From positions 1-38,543 of the forward strand of contig NZ_JALAGY010000013.1 of assembly GCF_022712195.1 (NCBI RefSeq): DNA of 38,543 bases. Direction: 5' to 3'. The DNA comes from Corynebacterium sp. Lineage in GTDB: Bacteria; Actinomycetota; Actinomycetes; Mycobacteriales; Mycobacteriaceae. Below are positions 10,495 through 18,742 of the stretch, piece after piece (position 1 is the stretch's first letter; each line of letters opens with the position of its first letter). A program made the translations under genes and the position numbers. The notes below the pieces were generated by a model. It made no database searches and was not told where the DNA came from. It saw only the letters and a list, made by a program, of their open reading frames with translations.

Positions 10495-13059
10495 CTATCC
10501 TCGCAGGGTCGCGCCCACCCTCTCCGCCGCAACGGACACCGCTGCCTCGCGGGCCGCCGACGCCTCATCCTCGGTGAGCGTGCGGTCCGGGGCACGGAAC
10601 CGCAGGGTGAAGGTCAGCGACCGCCTGCCCTCCCCCAACGCCTCCGAGCGGTAGACGTCGAACAGCCGGATGTGCTCCAGCAGCTCACCGGCGCCGTCCA
10701 CCAGCGCCCGCTGGACGTCGGCGGCGGGCGTGGTCTCGTCCACGACGACGGCCACGTCCTGGTTCACCGCGGGGAACGGGGAGATCACCGGGCGGGGGAA
10801 GGACTCCTTCAGCGGCAGGGCGTCGAGATTCATCTCCAGCGCCACCGACCGCTTCGGCAGGTCCGCACGCTCACACACCTGGGGGTGGAGTTCACCGGCG
10901 TGGCCGACGACCGTACCGTCGACGAGGATCTCCGCACAGCGTCCCGGGTGCCACGGCAGGAACTCGGTGTTACGCAGGGTGATCTCCACACCTGCGGCAC
11001 GGGCGACGGTCTGGGCCGCGTCGAAGACGTCGGCCGCCTCGAACGGCACCGCGTCGCCCCAGGTTCCCTGGAGCACCCGGTTTCCCGCGGCGATCACGGA
11101 CACGCTCAACGGCTGCTCCGGAAGAGTGGCCAGCAGATCCGCCACCTCGCCGTCCGACGGCCGGGCCGCCGTCGACGGCATCGGCGAGGTCCCGGACTCC
11201 GCGGTGGGCAGGGTGACCTGCTCCACGCCGTAGAGCGCCACGTCGTGCTGGCCGCGGGCGATGTTGCGCCGCAGGGAGTCGATCATCGACGGGAGCAGAC
11301 TGGTCCCGATCGTCGCGACGTCACTCTCCAAGGGATTCAGGACACGCACCGCACGGCGACGCGGGTCGTCGGCGTCCAGACCCCACACATCGAAGACGTC
11401 GTTCGGGACGAAGGGGCTGGGCAGCACCTCCACGTAGCCGTTCCAGGCGAGCGCATGCCCCACCGAACGACGCATCCTCTGGCGCGGCGACAGGCCGCGT
11501 CCGGCCGGGGCCGTCGGCACGACGGACGGGATCTTGTCCAGCCCCTCGAGACGCAGCACCTCCTCGACGAGGTCGGCCGGCATGGTGAGGTCGGGCCGCC
11601 AGGTAGGCGGCGTCACCTCGATCGCCTTGGCGCCGTTGGTGTCGCGCTCACCGGTCTCGCGCACCGAACAGCCCACCTCGGTCAGCCGCGACACCGTCGT
11701 CCCGGTCGGGTAGATCATGCCCGCGGTCTTTCCCGGACGGGAGGTGTGCATGTCGATGACCGGCATCGCCGGCACCTCCCCCACCAGGCTCACCCCCGGC
11801 TCCACCTGACCACCGGCGATCCGGGTCAGCAACGCGACGGCGAAATCCAGTGCGGCCTCGATGACCGCCGGATCCGTGCCACGTTCGAAGCGTCGCGACG
11901 ACTCCGAGGACACGCGGTGCCGGCGGGAGGTCCGGGCGACGGTGATCTGGTCGAAGTGGGCGGCCTCGAAGTAGACACTCGTGGTCGACCCCGAGATCTC
12001 CGAGGTGGAGCCGCCCATGACACCGGCCATGGACTGGATTCCGGCGTCGTCGGAGATGACCACGTCCTCGGCCGACAGGGTGCGGTCCACGCCGTCGAGG
12101 GTGGTGAGCTTCTGCCCCTCGGTGGCGAGGTGGACGTGCAGGTCCCCGGTGATCCGGTCCGCGTCGAAGGCGTGCATCGGCTGGCCGAGCAGGAACATGA
12201 TGTAGTTGGTGACGTCGGTCGGCGCGTTCACCGGACGCTGGCCGCACAGCAGCAGCTCACGCTGGAGCCAGTAGGGCGACTCCGCGTCAGGTGCGATGCC
12301 GGTGACCTTCCGGATGCCGAAACGGGAACACTTCGTGTCCTCGTCGACGGTGACCCGGGGAAGGTCCCCACGGTCGGTCGCGTGGGGCAGCCCTGCCAAC
12401 AGGTCGGTCGGCAACGCCGCCGCGGCCGGGTCCTCGGCCGGGTCGCGGAAGGTCAGGGAGAACGAGCTGGCGAGTTCCCGGGCCAGTCCACGGGCCGAGA
12501 GCGCGTAGCCGCGGTCCGGGGTGATGTTCACGTCGAAGACGGTGTCGTCGAGCCCGAGGAAGTCGCGGGCGTCCTCCCCGACCACGACCCGGGGATCCTG
12601 CGCCTCGGCGCCACGCAGGGCGATGATCCCGGCGGTCTGCACCGACGCCAGTCCGAGTTCGGCGGCGGAGCACATCATGCCCTCGGACGTCCGGCCGTAG
12701 GTTTCCCTGGCGCTGATCTCGAAGCCACCGGGAAGCACGGCACCGGGCAACGAGACGATGACGACGTCACCTTCACGGAAGTTCCTGGCCCCGCAGATGA
12801 TGTGCTGCGGCTCCCCGCTCCCGTTGGCCCGGCCCACGTTCACGTCGCAGTACCGGATGGGCTTCTTGAAGCCCTCGAGCTCCTCGATGTGCTCGACGCG
12901 CCCGAACACCAGTGGTCCGGTGGTCGGCTCGATCTGCTCGTAACCCTCGGTCTCGAATCCGACGCGCACGAATCCGGCGTCCAGCTCCTCGGCCGGAACA
13001 GTGAAGGGGGCGGTGGAGGTCTTGAGAAGGCGGGTGAGCCAGGACTGTGAGATCAGCAT
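10495..13059 (-). CDS. pheT: phenylalanyl-tRNA synthetase beta chain
   Basis: PheT is the large subunit of the alpha2-beta2 enzyme that charges tRNA-Phe. The 854-residue protein shows the N-terminal tRNA-binding (EMAP-like) domain, about residues 40-155 (HIICGARNFREGD, then SEGMMCSAAELGL), the B3/B4 editing domain in the middle, B5 domains, and a C-terminal FDX-ACB anticodon-binding domain (FPAVNQDVAVVVDE ... SLTFTLRFRAPDRTLTEDE). Length is typical. It follows pheS by 61 bases on the same strand. Its TAG stop is only 62 bases before argC, and the argC promoter lies in that gap; read-through from pheST into the arg operon cannot be excluded, as no clear terminator is present. Confidence 0.97.
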   Translation of the reverse strand: MLISQSWLTRLLKTSTAPFTVPAEELDAGFVRVGFETEGYEQIEPTTGPLVFGRVEHIEELEGFKKPIRYCDVNVGRANGSGEPQHIICGARNFREGDVVIVSLPGAVLPGGFEISARETYGRTSEGMMCSAAELGLASVQTAGIIALRGAEAQDPRVVVGEDARDFLGLDDTVFDVNITPDRGYALSARGLARELASSFSLTFRDPAEDPAAAALPTDLLAGLPHATDRGDLPRVTVDEDTKCSRFGIRKVTGIAPDAESPYWLQRELLLCGQRPVNAPTDVTNYIMFLLGQPMHAFDADRITGDLHVHLATEGQKLTTLDGVDRTLSAEDVVISDDAGIQSMAGVMGGSTSEISGSTTSVYFEAAHFDQITVARTSRRHRVSSESSRRFERGTDPAVIEAALDFAVALLTRIAGGQVEPGVSLVGEVPAMPVIDMHTSRPGKTAGMIYPTGTTVSRLTEVGCSVRETGERDTNGAKAIEVTPPTWRPDLTMPADLVEEVLRLEGLDKIPSVVPTAPAGRGLSPRQRMRRSVGHALAWNGYVEVLPSPFVPNDVFDVWGLDADDPRRRAVRVLNPLESDVATIGTSLLPSMIDSLRRNIARGQHDVALYGVEQVTLPTAESGTSPMPSTAARPSDGEVADLLATLPEQPLSVSVIAAGNRVLQGTWGDAVPFEAADVFDAAQTVARAAGVEITLRNTEFLPWHPGRCAEILVDGTVVGHAGELHPQVCERADLPKRSVALEMNLDALPLKESFPRPVISPFPAVNQDVAVVVDETTPAADVQRALVDGAGELLEHIRLFDVYRSEALGEGRRSLTFTLRFRAPDRTLTEDEASAAREAAVSVAAERVGATLRG

Positions 13060-13120
13060 TGACGGGTGCTCGGTTCCTCTAGGTGATGACGGGGGATGTT
13101 CCGGTGGCGTCGCGCGGTCT

Positions 13121-14161
<1,041 letters not shown>

Positions 14162-14206
14162 CTAGCGCACCTCGCACTCATTCTTGTCCCGGTCGATCCC
14201 CTTTTG

Positions 14207-14228
14207 GAGTCGACTCAAGATGATACCA
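14207..14228 (-). promoter_or_regulatory. candidate pheST promoter with 10-bp palindrome
   Basis: On the minus strand the bases TGGTATCAT (14220-14228) make an extended -10 element (TGn plus TATCAT). Immediately downstream, where transcription would begin, is the perfect palindrome GAGTCGACTC (14207-14216). No good -35 is seen, as is common with extended -10 promoters. The leader to the GTG start would be about 50 bases. I do not recognise the palindrome as a known operator. Confidence 0.4.
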
Positions 14229-14277
14229 ATGTCACCGGCACACCGGGAGGTCGGGGACGCCTCCCCGTGACCGGTGT
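14229..14277 (-). terminator. hairpin region after the methyltransferase gene
   Basis: Just past the methyltransferase stop, the minus strand can fold into nested hairpins: CACCGG pairs with CCGGTG across a smaller GGGGAGGCGTCCCC hairpin. No T-run follows, so this is a weak or factor-dependent terminator candidate rather than a classical one. Confidence 0.3.
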
Positions 14278-15165
14278 TCAGGCACCTCTGGCGACCCGTG
14301 CCGTCTCGTAGAGGCAGATCGCAGCCGCGGTCACGAGGTTCAGGCTCTCGGCCCTGCCCCCCATCGGAATCGACACGCGGACGTCGGCCAGGTCCTGCCA
14401 GTCACCCAGTCCGTGTGCCTCGTTGCCGAAGAGCCACGCGATCTTCTCCCCCAGCAGAGCCGGCTGGCCGTCCTGCGGGACGGACGCCGCGTCCAGCGAG
14501 ACGTCCCCGTCCCCGGACGTGGCCAGCACCGTGAACCCCCGCTCGTGGAGCAGGTCGATGACCTCGGCGACCCCGGTGTGCCGGGCGACCGGGAGGTGGA
14601 ACAGCGACCCTGCCGACGACCGCACCGCCTTGCCGCCCTGCGGGTCCACCGTGGCGCCGGCGAAGACGACGGACGCGGCACCGGTGGCGTCGGCGACGCG
14701 GACGAGCGCACCGGCGTTGCCCGGCTCGGAAGTCTCGACGGGGACCGCGACAAGGTCCCCCAGCACCGCGTCGGACAGGTCCACGAGCTGGTGCCGGCAC
14801 AGCGCGAAGATCCCGGTCGGGGTCACCGACTCCGAGAGTGCTGCGGCGGCCCGTCCGGTGATCAGGTGGACACGTACACCCCTGTCGTCGTCCCCGGTGA
14901 GTTGGTCGAACTCGGGGCCGACGGCGTCGAGCCCCTGTTCGGTGAGGTACACCTCGACCACGTCGCCGTAACGCAGCGCGGCGGTCACCGCATTCGACCC
15001 CTCGGCCAGGAACCGTCCCGCCTTCTTCCGTGCCGTGGCACGGTGCAGTTTGGCCGCGTTGACGATGCGCGGGGTCCGTTCGGTGAAGGGCTCGTCACCC
15101 ATCCAGGTCCGCCAGTCGGCTGCGAGGGGACGTGCGGTGGACGGTGCGGACGGGTTCTCAGTCAT
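14278..15165 (-). CDS. TrmH/SpoU family RNA 2'-O-methyltransferase
   Basis: The 295-residue protein is a SPOUT-class methyltransferase that transfers a methyl group from S-adenosylmethionine to a ribose 2'-OH of rRNA or tRNA. An N-terminal substrate-binding domain (about 30-130, RIVNAAKLHRATARKKAGRF) precedes the knotted catalytic domain with motif 1 EPGNAGALVR, motif 2 GNEAHGLG and motif 3 SIPMGGRAESLNL. Orthologues lie between rplT and pheS in related genomes, so rRNA is the likely target, but the position is not known. I chose ATG 15165; the frame stays open upstream but runs into rplT with low-complexity sequence. TAGAAT ends eight bases before the ATG and no Shine-Dalgarno is seen, so it may be leaderless. 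Confidence 0.9.
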   Translation of the reverse strand: MTENPSAPSTARPLAADWRTWMGDEPFTERTPRIVNAAKLHRATARKKAGRFLAEGSNAVTAALRYGDVVEVYLTEQGLDAVGPEFDQLTGDDDRGVRVHLITGRAAAALSESVTPTGIFALCRHQLVDLSDAVLGDLVAVPVETSEPGNAGALVRVADATGAASVVFAGATVDPQGGKAVRSSAGSLFHLPVARHTGVAEVIDLLHERGFTVLATSGDGDVSLDAASVPQDGQPALLGEKIAWLFGNEAHGLGDWQDLADVRVSIPMGGRAESLNLVTAAAICLYETARVARGA

Positions 15166-15173
15166 GGTCCACG

Positions 15174-15179
15174 ATTCTA
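15174..15179 (-). promoter_or_regulatory. -10 box for a leaderless methyltransferase transcript
   Basis: TAGAAT on the minus strand ends eight bases before the ATG at 15165. There is no purine-rich ribosome-binding sequence between them. No convincing -35 element is visible at the usual distance. Confidence 0.45.
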
Positions 15180-15241
15180 GCGTGGCGGGGTGTCGGCCGG
15201 CCCGACTGCCCGACCTCCTCCGGGCCCCCGGAAACGCGGAA

Positions 15242-15284
15242 ACCGCGCCGACCGTCCGTGCGGTGCACGGGGCGGTGGCGCGGT
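15242..15284 (-). terminator. infC-rpmI-rplT operon terminator hairpin
   Basis: A long, nearly continuous hairpin lies 16-58 bases past the rplT stop: ACCGCGCC pairs with GGCGCGGT, ACCG with CGGT and CGTGC with GCACG around a three-base loop. On the minus strand it is followed by TTTCCG rather than a long T-run, so termination may be inefficient or factor-assisted. Confidence 0.6.
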
Positions 15285-15299
15285 GGAACGCAGGGGCCC

Positions 15300-15683
15300 T
15301 TAGTTCGAGACCGGTGCGTTGACGTCCTCGGGGAGGGCGGCCTTGGCTGCCTCGACGAGGGCGGTGAAGGCCTGCGGGTCCGAGACGGCGATCTCGGCCA
15401 GGTTCTTCCGGTCGACCTCGATGCCGGCGAGACGCAGGCCCTGGATTAGACGGTTGTAGGTGATGTCGTTCGCGCGGGCGGCGGCGTTGATGCGCTGGAT
15501 CCACAGCTTGCGGAACTCACCCTTGCGAGCACGACGGTCGCGGAACGCGTAGGTCTTGGAGTGGAGGACCTGCTCCTTGGCCTTGCGGTACAGGCGGGAG
15601 CGCTGGCCGCGGTAGCCGGAGGCCTCGTTGAGGATCTCGCGACGCTTCTTCTTCGCGTTCACTGAGCGCTTGACACGTGCCAT
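15300..15683 (-). CDS. rplT: 50S ribosomal protein L20
   Basis: L20 binds 23S rRNA domain II early in 50S assembly. The 127-residue protein opens with the basic, extended tail [18 protein letters not shown] and contains the conserved [15 protein letters not shown] and [14 protein letters not shown] segments. It is the third gene of infC-rpmI-rplT, 100 bases after rpmI; that gap contains a CACCGG-ATCA-CCGGTG hairpin. In several bacteria L20 represses this operon by binding its mRNA; whether this happens here is not shown. Confidence 0.98.
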   Translation of the reverse strand: MARVKRSVNAKKKRREILNEASGYRGQRSRLYRKAKEQVLHSKTYAFRDRRARKGEFRKLWIQRINAAARANDITYNRLIQGLRLAGIEVDRKNLAEIAVSDPQAFTALVEAAKAALPEDVNAPVSN

Positions 15684-15783
15684 GGTGGGACGTCCTTATC
15701 TTCTAGCTTTGTGATCTTCGGGATTCACCGGATCACCGGTGGTCCCTGGAATTACGGAATACGAGTCGAGACGGTGTAGGCGC

Positions 15784-15978
15784 TCAGGCCTTGCCCAGCA
15801 GGCGCTTGATGCGCTTGACGTCCGCCGGTGCAACTTCCTCGGTGCCCTTGAGGCGACGGGTGCGCTTGGAGGGCTTGCCCTCCAGCAGGTGGCGACGGTT
15901 CGCCTGCTCGCGACGCAGCTTGCCGGAACCGGTGACCTTGATGCGCTTGGCGGTGCCCTTGTGGGTCTTCTGCTTCAT
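15784..15978 (-). CDS. rpmI: 50S ribosomal protein L35
   Basis: This 64-residue, very basic protein is L35 of the large ribosomal subunit. The start [20 protein letters not shown] is diagnostic, as is the [16 protein letters not shown] segment. It follows infC by 50 bases and precedes rplT on the same strand, the standard order in bacteria. ATG at 15978. Confidence 0.98.
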   Translation of the reverse strand: MKQKTHKGTAKRIKVTGSGKLRREQANRRHLLEGKPSKRTRRLKGTEEVAPADVKRIKRLLGKA

Positions 15979-16028
15979 CGTGGATCCTTAACTTCTTCGT
16001 GGGTAGGTGCCGACCGGAGGTCGGGGAA

Positions 16029-16550
16029 CTACTTCTTGCCCTTGCGGACAGGTCCCAGCACCATCGTCATATTGCGACCGTCCTGCTTTGCACGGGTCTC
16101 AACAACGCCGAACTCACGCACATCGTCCGCCAGCCGCTCGAGCAGCCTGAAACCCAGTTCGGGACGGGACTGCTCCCGTCCACGGAACATGATGGTGACC
16201 TTGACCTTGGACCCCTTCTCCAGGAACCGGACCACGTTGGACTTCTTCGTCTCGTAGTCGTTGTCGCTGATCTTGGGGCGGAACTTCTGCTCCTTGACCA
16301 CGGTCTGCTGCTGGTTCTTGCGGGACTCGCGGGCCTTCTGGTCCTGTTCGTACTTGAATTTGCCGAAGTCCATGATCTTGCACACGGGCGGCTTGGCGTT
16401 CGGTGCGACCTCAACCAGGTCGAGATCTGCGTCATAGGCCAGCTTGCGTGCATCGTCGATTCGGACGATACCGACCTGTTCGCCACCCGGACCGACGAGT
16501 CGGACCTCGGGAACTCGAATCCGGTCGTTTATGCGAGCTTGTGCGCTGAT
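16029..16550 (-). CDS. infC: translation initiation factor IF-3 (ATC start)
   Basis: IF-3 binds the 30S subunit, prevents premature 50S joining and rejects non-canonical start codons. The full protein is 173 residues and begins (M)[17 protein letters not shown], the expected N-domain; the C-domain follows from about residue 85. No ATG, GTG or TTG exists between the upstream in-frame stop (TGA, four codons before) and the internal GTG at 16385, which codes for a conserved valine in [16 protein letters not shown] ends five bases before ATC 16548-16550, so ATC is the probable start. Non-canonical infC starts allow IF-3 to limit its own translation, as shown for E. coli AUU. A gene caller would truncate it by 55 residues. 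Confidence 0.93.
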   Translation of the reverse strand: MSAQARINDRIRVPEVRLVGPGGEQVGIVRIDDARKLAYDADLDLVEVAPNAKPPVCKIMDFGKFKYEQDQKARESRKNQQQTVVKEQKFRPKISDNDYETKKSNVVRFLEKGSKVKVTIMFRGREQSRPELGFRLLERLADDVREFGVVETRAKQDGRNMTMVLGPVRKGKK

Positions 16551-16768
16551 GAGAACTCCTCAGTAGCAGTGGTAGAAACGTGTACCGCGTACTGCGAGTG
16601 CTGTCCCCCCGGACGATACTTCTGTACCGTACCTCGGACGGCCCCGATCGTTCCACAGTGTGGTTGCCGGTGACCGTTCCAGTGACCCGAGCCCTGCCGA
16701 ACCGGCGGTCTCAGGTGGGAGTGACTCCACTTGCAGCCTGACATCGTTGACAGGCGGTAGTGGACAAC

Positions 16769-16798
16769 ACCGTAGCAGAACACGGGAACATGACACAA
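16769..16798 (-). promoter_or_regulatory. candidate infC-rpmI-rplT promoter
   Basis: On the minus strand TTGTGT (16793-16798), an 18-base spacer and TACGGT (16769-16774) form a plausible housekeeping promoter. Transcription from here would produce a leader of roughly 210 bases before the ATC start of infC, long enough for autogenous control by L20 or IF-3. Confidence 0.4.
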
Positions 16799-16825
16799 AC
16801 GCCCGCCGTCAACCCACCCGGCTGC

Positions 16826-16831
16826 TAGTTT
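16826..16831 (+). promoter_or_regulatory. -10 box for a leaderless DUF2339-like transcript
   Basis: TAGTTT ends six bases before the ATG at 16838, with no Shine-Dalgarno sequence between. A leaderless transcript starting at or next to the A of the ATG is inferred. No clear -35 is present. Confidence 0.4.
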
Positions 16832-16837
16832 CATTTC

Positions 16838-18742
16838 ATGAACGAGACACATACGCCCGGGGGCAGGCCTGAGGACATCGACGTCCTCCGCCGGCAGCTC
16901 GAGGTCTCTCTCCAACGCTCCGAGGCCGCCCACCGGGAGACCGTGAGAATCACCAACGAACTGCTCGCGCGGCTGCACTCCCGCGTCCCTGGGCCCGAGG
17001 AATCCCCGCGGACACCGGAAGGCTACCGGCCCGAGTCCTGGCCGACCGCCGGCCCGGTGACCGCCGGCTCGGTGACGACCGCATCGCCGCCACCGCTGCC
17101 GCCACCGCCATCGACTCCCGCCCCGGTCCTCGGACCTGTGGGGAGGTTCCTGGAGGACAAGGACAAGGTCACCCTGGGGGTCTCGGTCCTCGGCGGTGTG
17201 ATCACCGTGATCGGGCTGGTGTTCCTCGCCGTCCAGGCGTTCAGCCGGGGGTGGCTGGGGCCCGCCAGCGCAGTCTCCGGTGCCGCCGTGCTCTGCCTGC
17301 TGCTCATCCTCGGGGGATTCGCGGTGCACCGGCGGAGCCCCGACGGCCCGACTGCCGCGGCGTTGGTCAGTGCCGGCGTCCTCGGCATGTTCACCGACCT
17401 CTGGGTGCTGGTCTTCGGACTGGGCTGGCTGGATCCCGGGCTCGGTGTCGTGCTGGTGGCGGCGATCGCCTCCGCCGGCATGATCACCGCCTGGAGCTGG
17501 TCCCGTCAACCTCTCGCGGTTGTCCTGCTGCTGGCCGGCGCAGGTTTCCTCACTCCGGCTGTCCTGCATCTCCTGCAGGTCACCGACTCCTCACGTTTCG
17601 ATGCGCTGTCTCTCATCGCCGTCGCGCTCACCGGAGCGGCGACGACACTGCACCGGGAGTGGAAGGTGGTCTCCCTGTCCTCGGCGGCCGTCTTCTCACT
17701 GGGGGCCGCCGTCCTCTTCGGAGACGGACAACTCGCCGCCCTCACGGGAAGCGCGCTCGTCGGCACCGCACTCATGTGCCTGCTGGCGGCCTCCACGCCC
17801 CCGCAGAGCGCTGCGCTCGCCGCGGTCTCCCGCTGGATCCCGGTGTCGACGTTCCCCACCGTCCTCCTCCTCTCCGATGCCGCGGGCCGTCTCGAGGTCA
17901 CCGCGACGACGATCTCCTGCCTCGCCGTCGCCGGGGCGCCGGTCGCCTACGCAGCCGGCAGGGCGGTCGTCACCGGGATCTCCCTGCGGACGCAGGTCAG
18001 TTCCCCGGAACACGCTGACCCGCGGGTTGCCACGCTGCAGGCGGCACTGTGCAGCGGTATCGCCGGCATTGTCGCGGTCCTGATGATCCGTCAGGACGAC
18101 CCCTACGTCACCGGGGCCCTGTGGTGGATGGTCGCGCTGACTGCACTGTCCACCGTTCTGCTGCTGCTGTCCGACCACCTGCCGGTACCGCTGGTGTGGA
18201 TCGTCTTCGCCCTCACCCTGGCCTACGCCCTCCCCCGGGCGGTCCCCGCATGGGGTGGTGCGGACGTCTCCCCCGCACTGATGTGGCCGGTCCTGGTCCT
18301 GCTGGCTGTGCCCGGTGGACTGGCACTCGCCCGTTCACGGTCGCTCGGGGCGACGAGGGAGATCTCCCTCGCTCTCGCCGCACTGCTGCTCGTTCTCGTC
18401 ACCTCCGCCATCCCGTTGATCTTCGTCACGGTGAGCGACACCGACGTCGCCTTCATGGCCGGGCATCTGGTCACCTCGGTCACCTGGATGGGACTCGGGG
18501 TGGCCATGCTGATCCGGGACAACGGAGCGTCCGGGCTGGCACTGGCCCTGTTGGCCGCGGCGAAGCTGGTGTTCTTCGACCTCTCGGCACTCGCGGGCCT
18601 GATCCAGGTGGCGGCGTTCATCATCTGCGGCGCGATTCTCCTGGGCGCCGCGATCCTCCGCGAACGGCGACGGCCGGCACCTGCGACTCCCCCGGGTACG
18701 GACCGGTCAGAGCAGGTCCCTGAGGAACGACCCCGTGTGTGA
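16838..18742 (+). CDS. DUF2339-like multi-span membrane protein
   Basis: The 634-residue protein has no known function. Residues 1-60 are hydrophilic and helical with a likely coiled coil ([20 protein letters not shown] ...), residues 65-95 are proline-rich ([11 protein letters not shown]), and from about residue 105 a long series of hydrophobic segments (at least 14 by eye) runs to residue 600, ending in a charged tail. This arrangement matches DUF2339 predicted membrane proteins. It is the only plus-strand gene in the left half of the window, transcribed divergently from infC and convergently to uvrA, whose 3' end it overlaps by 36 bases. Start: ATG, apparently leaderless. Confidence 0.75.
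   Translation: MNETHTPGGRPEDIDVLRRQLEVSLQRSEAAHRETVRITNELLARLHSRVPGPEESPRTPEGYRPESWPTAGPVTAGSVTTASPPPLPPPPSTPAPVLGPVGRFLEDKDKVTLGVSVLGGVITVIGLVFLAVQAFSRGWLGPASAVSGAAVLCLLLILGGFAVHRRSPDGPTAAALVSAGVLGMFTDLWVLVFGLGWLDPGLGVVLVAAIASAGMITAWSWSRQPLAVVLLLAGAGFLTPAVLHLLQVTDSSRFDALSLIAVALTGAATTLHREWKVVSLSSAAVFSLGAAVLFGDGQLAALTGSALVGTALMCLLAASTPPQSAALAAVSRWIPVSTFPTVLLLSDAAGRLEVTATTISCLAVAGAPVAYAAGRAVVTGISLRTQVSSPEHADPRVATLQAALCSGIAGIVAVLMIRQDDPYVTGALWWMVALTALSTVLLLLSDHLPVPLVWIVFALTLAYALPRAVPAWGGADVSPALMWPVLVLLAVPGGLALARSRSLGATREISLALAALLLVLVTSAIPLIFVTVSDTDVAFMAGHLVTSVTWMGLGVAMLIRDNGASGLALALLAAAKLVFFDLSALAGLIQVAAFIICGAILLGAAILRERRRPAPATPPGTDRSEQVPEERPRV

Larger units (their letters stand above)
16551..16837. 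other. divergent intergenic region infC / DUF2339-like gene
   Basis: This 287-base gap contains the infC promoter candidate and a leader of about 210 bases on the minus strand, and the -10 of the divergent membrane protein gene on the plus strand. The leader has several small hairpins (for example GTGGGAGTGACTCCAC at 16710-16725) but I recognise no named RNA motif or upstream coding sequence. Confidence 0.5.

Noticed and set aside
10432..13050. Plus-strand open frame of 872 codons opposite pheT
   Set aside because: Antisense shadow of pheT; composition is His/Arg/Gly/Val-rich with no domain motif.
16529..17569. Minus-strand open frame opposite the start of the DUF2339-like gene
   Set aside because: It overlaps the infC leader and a well-supported membrane protein gene; the translation is Gln/Glu/Gly-rich with no recognisable motif.
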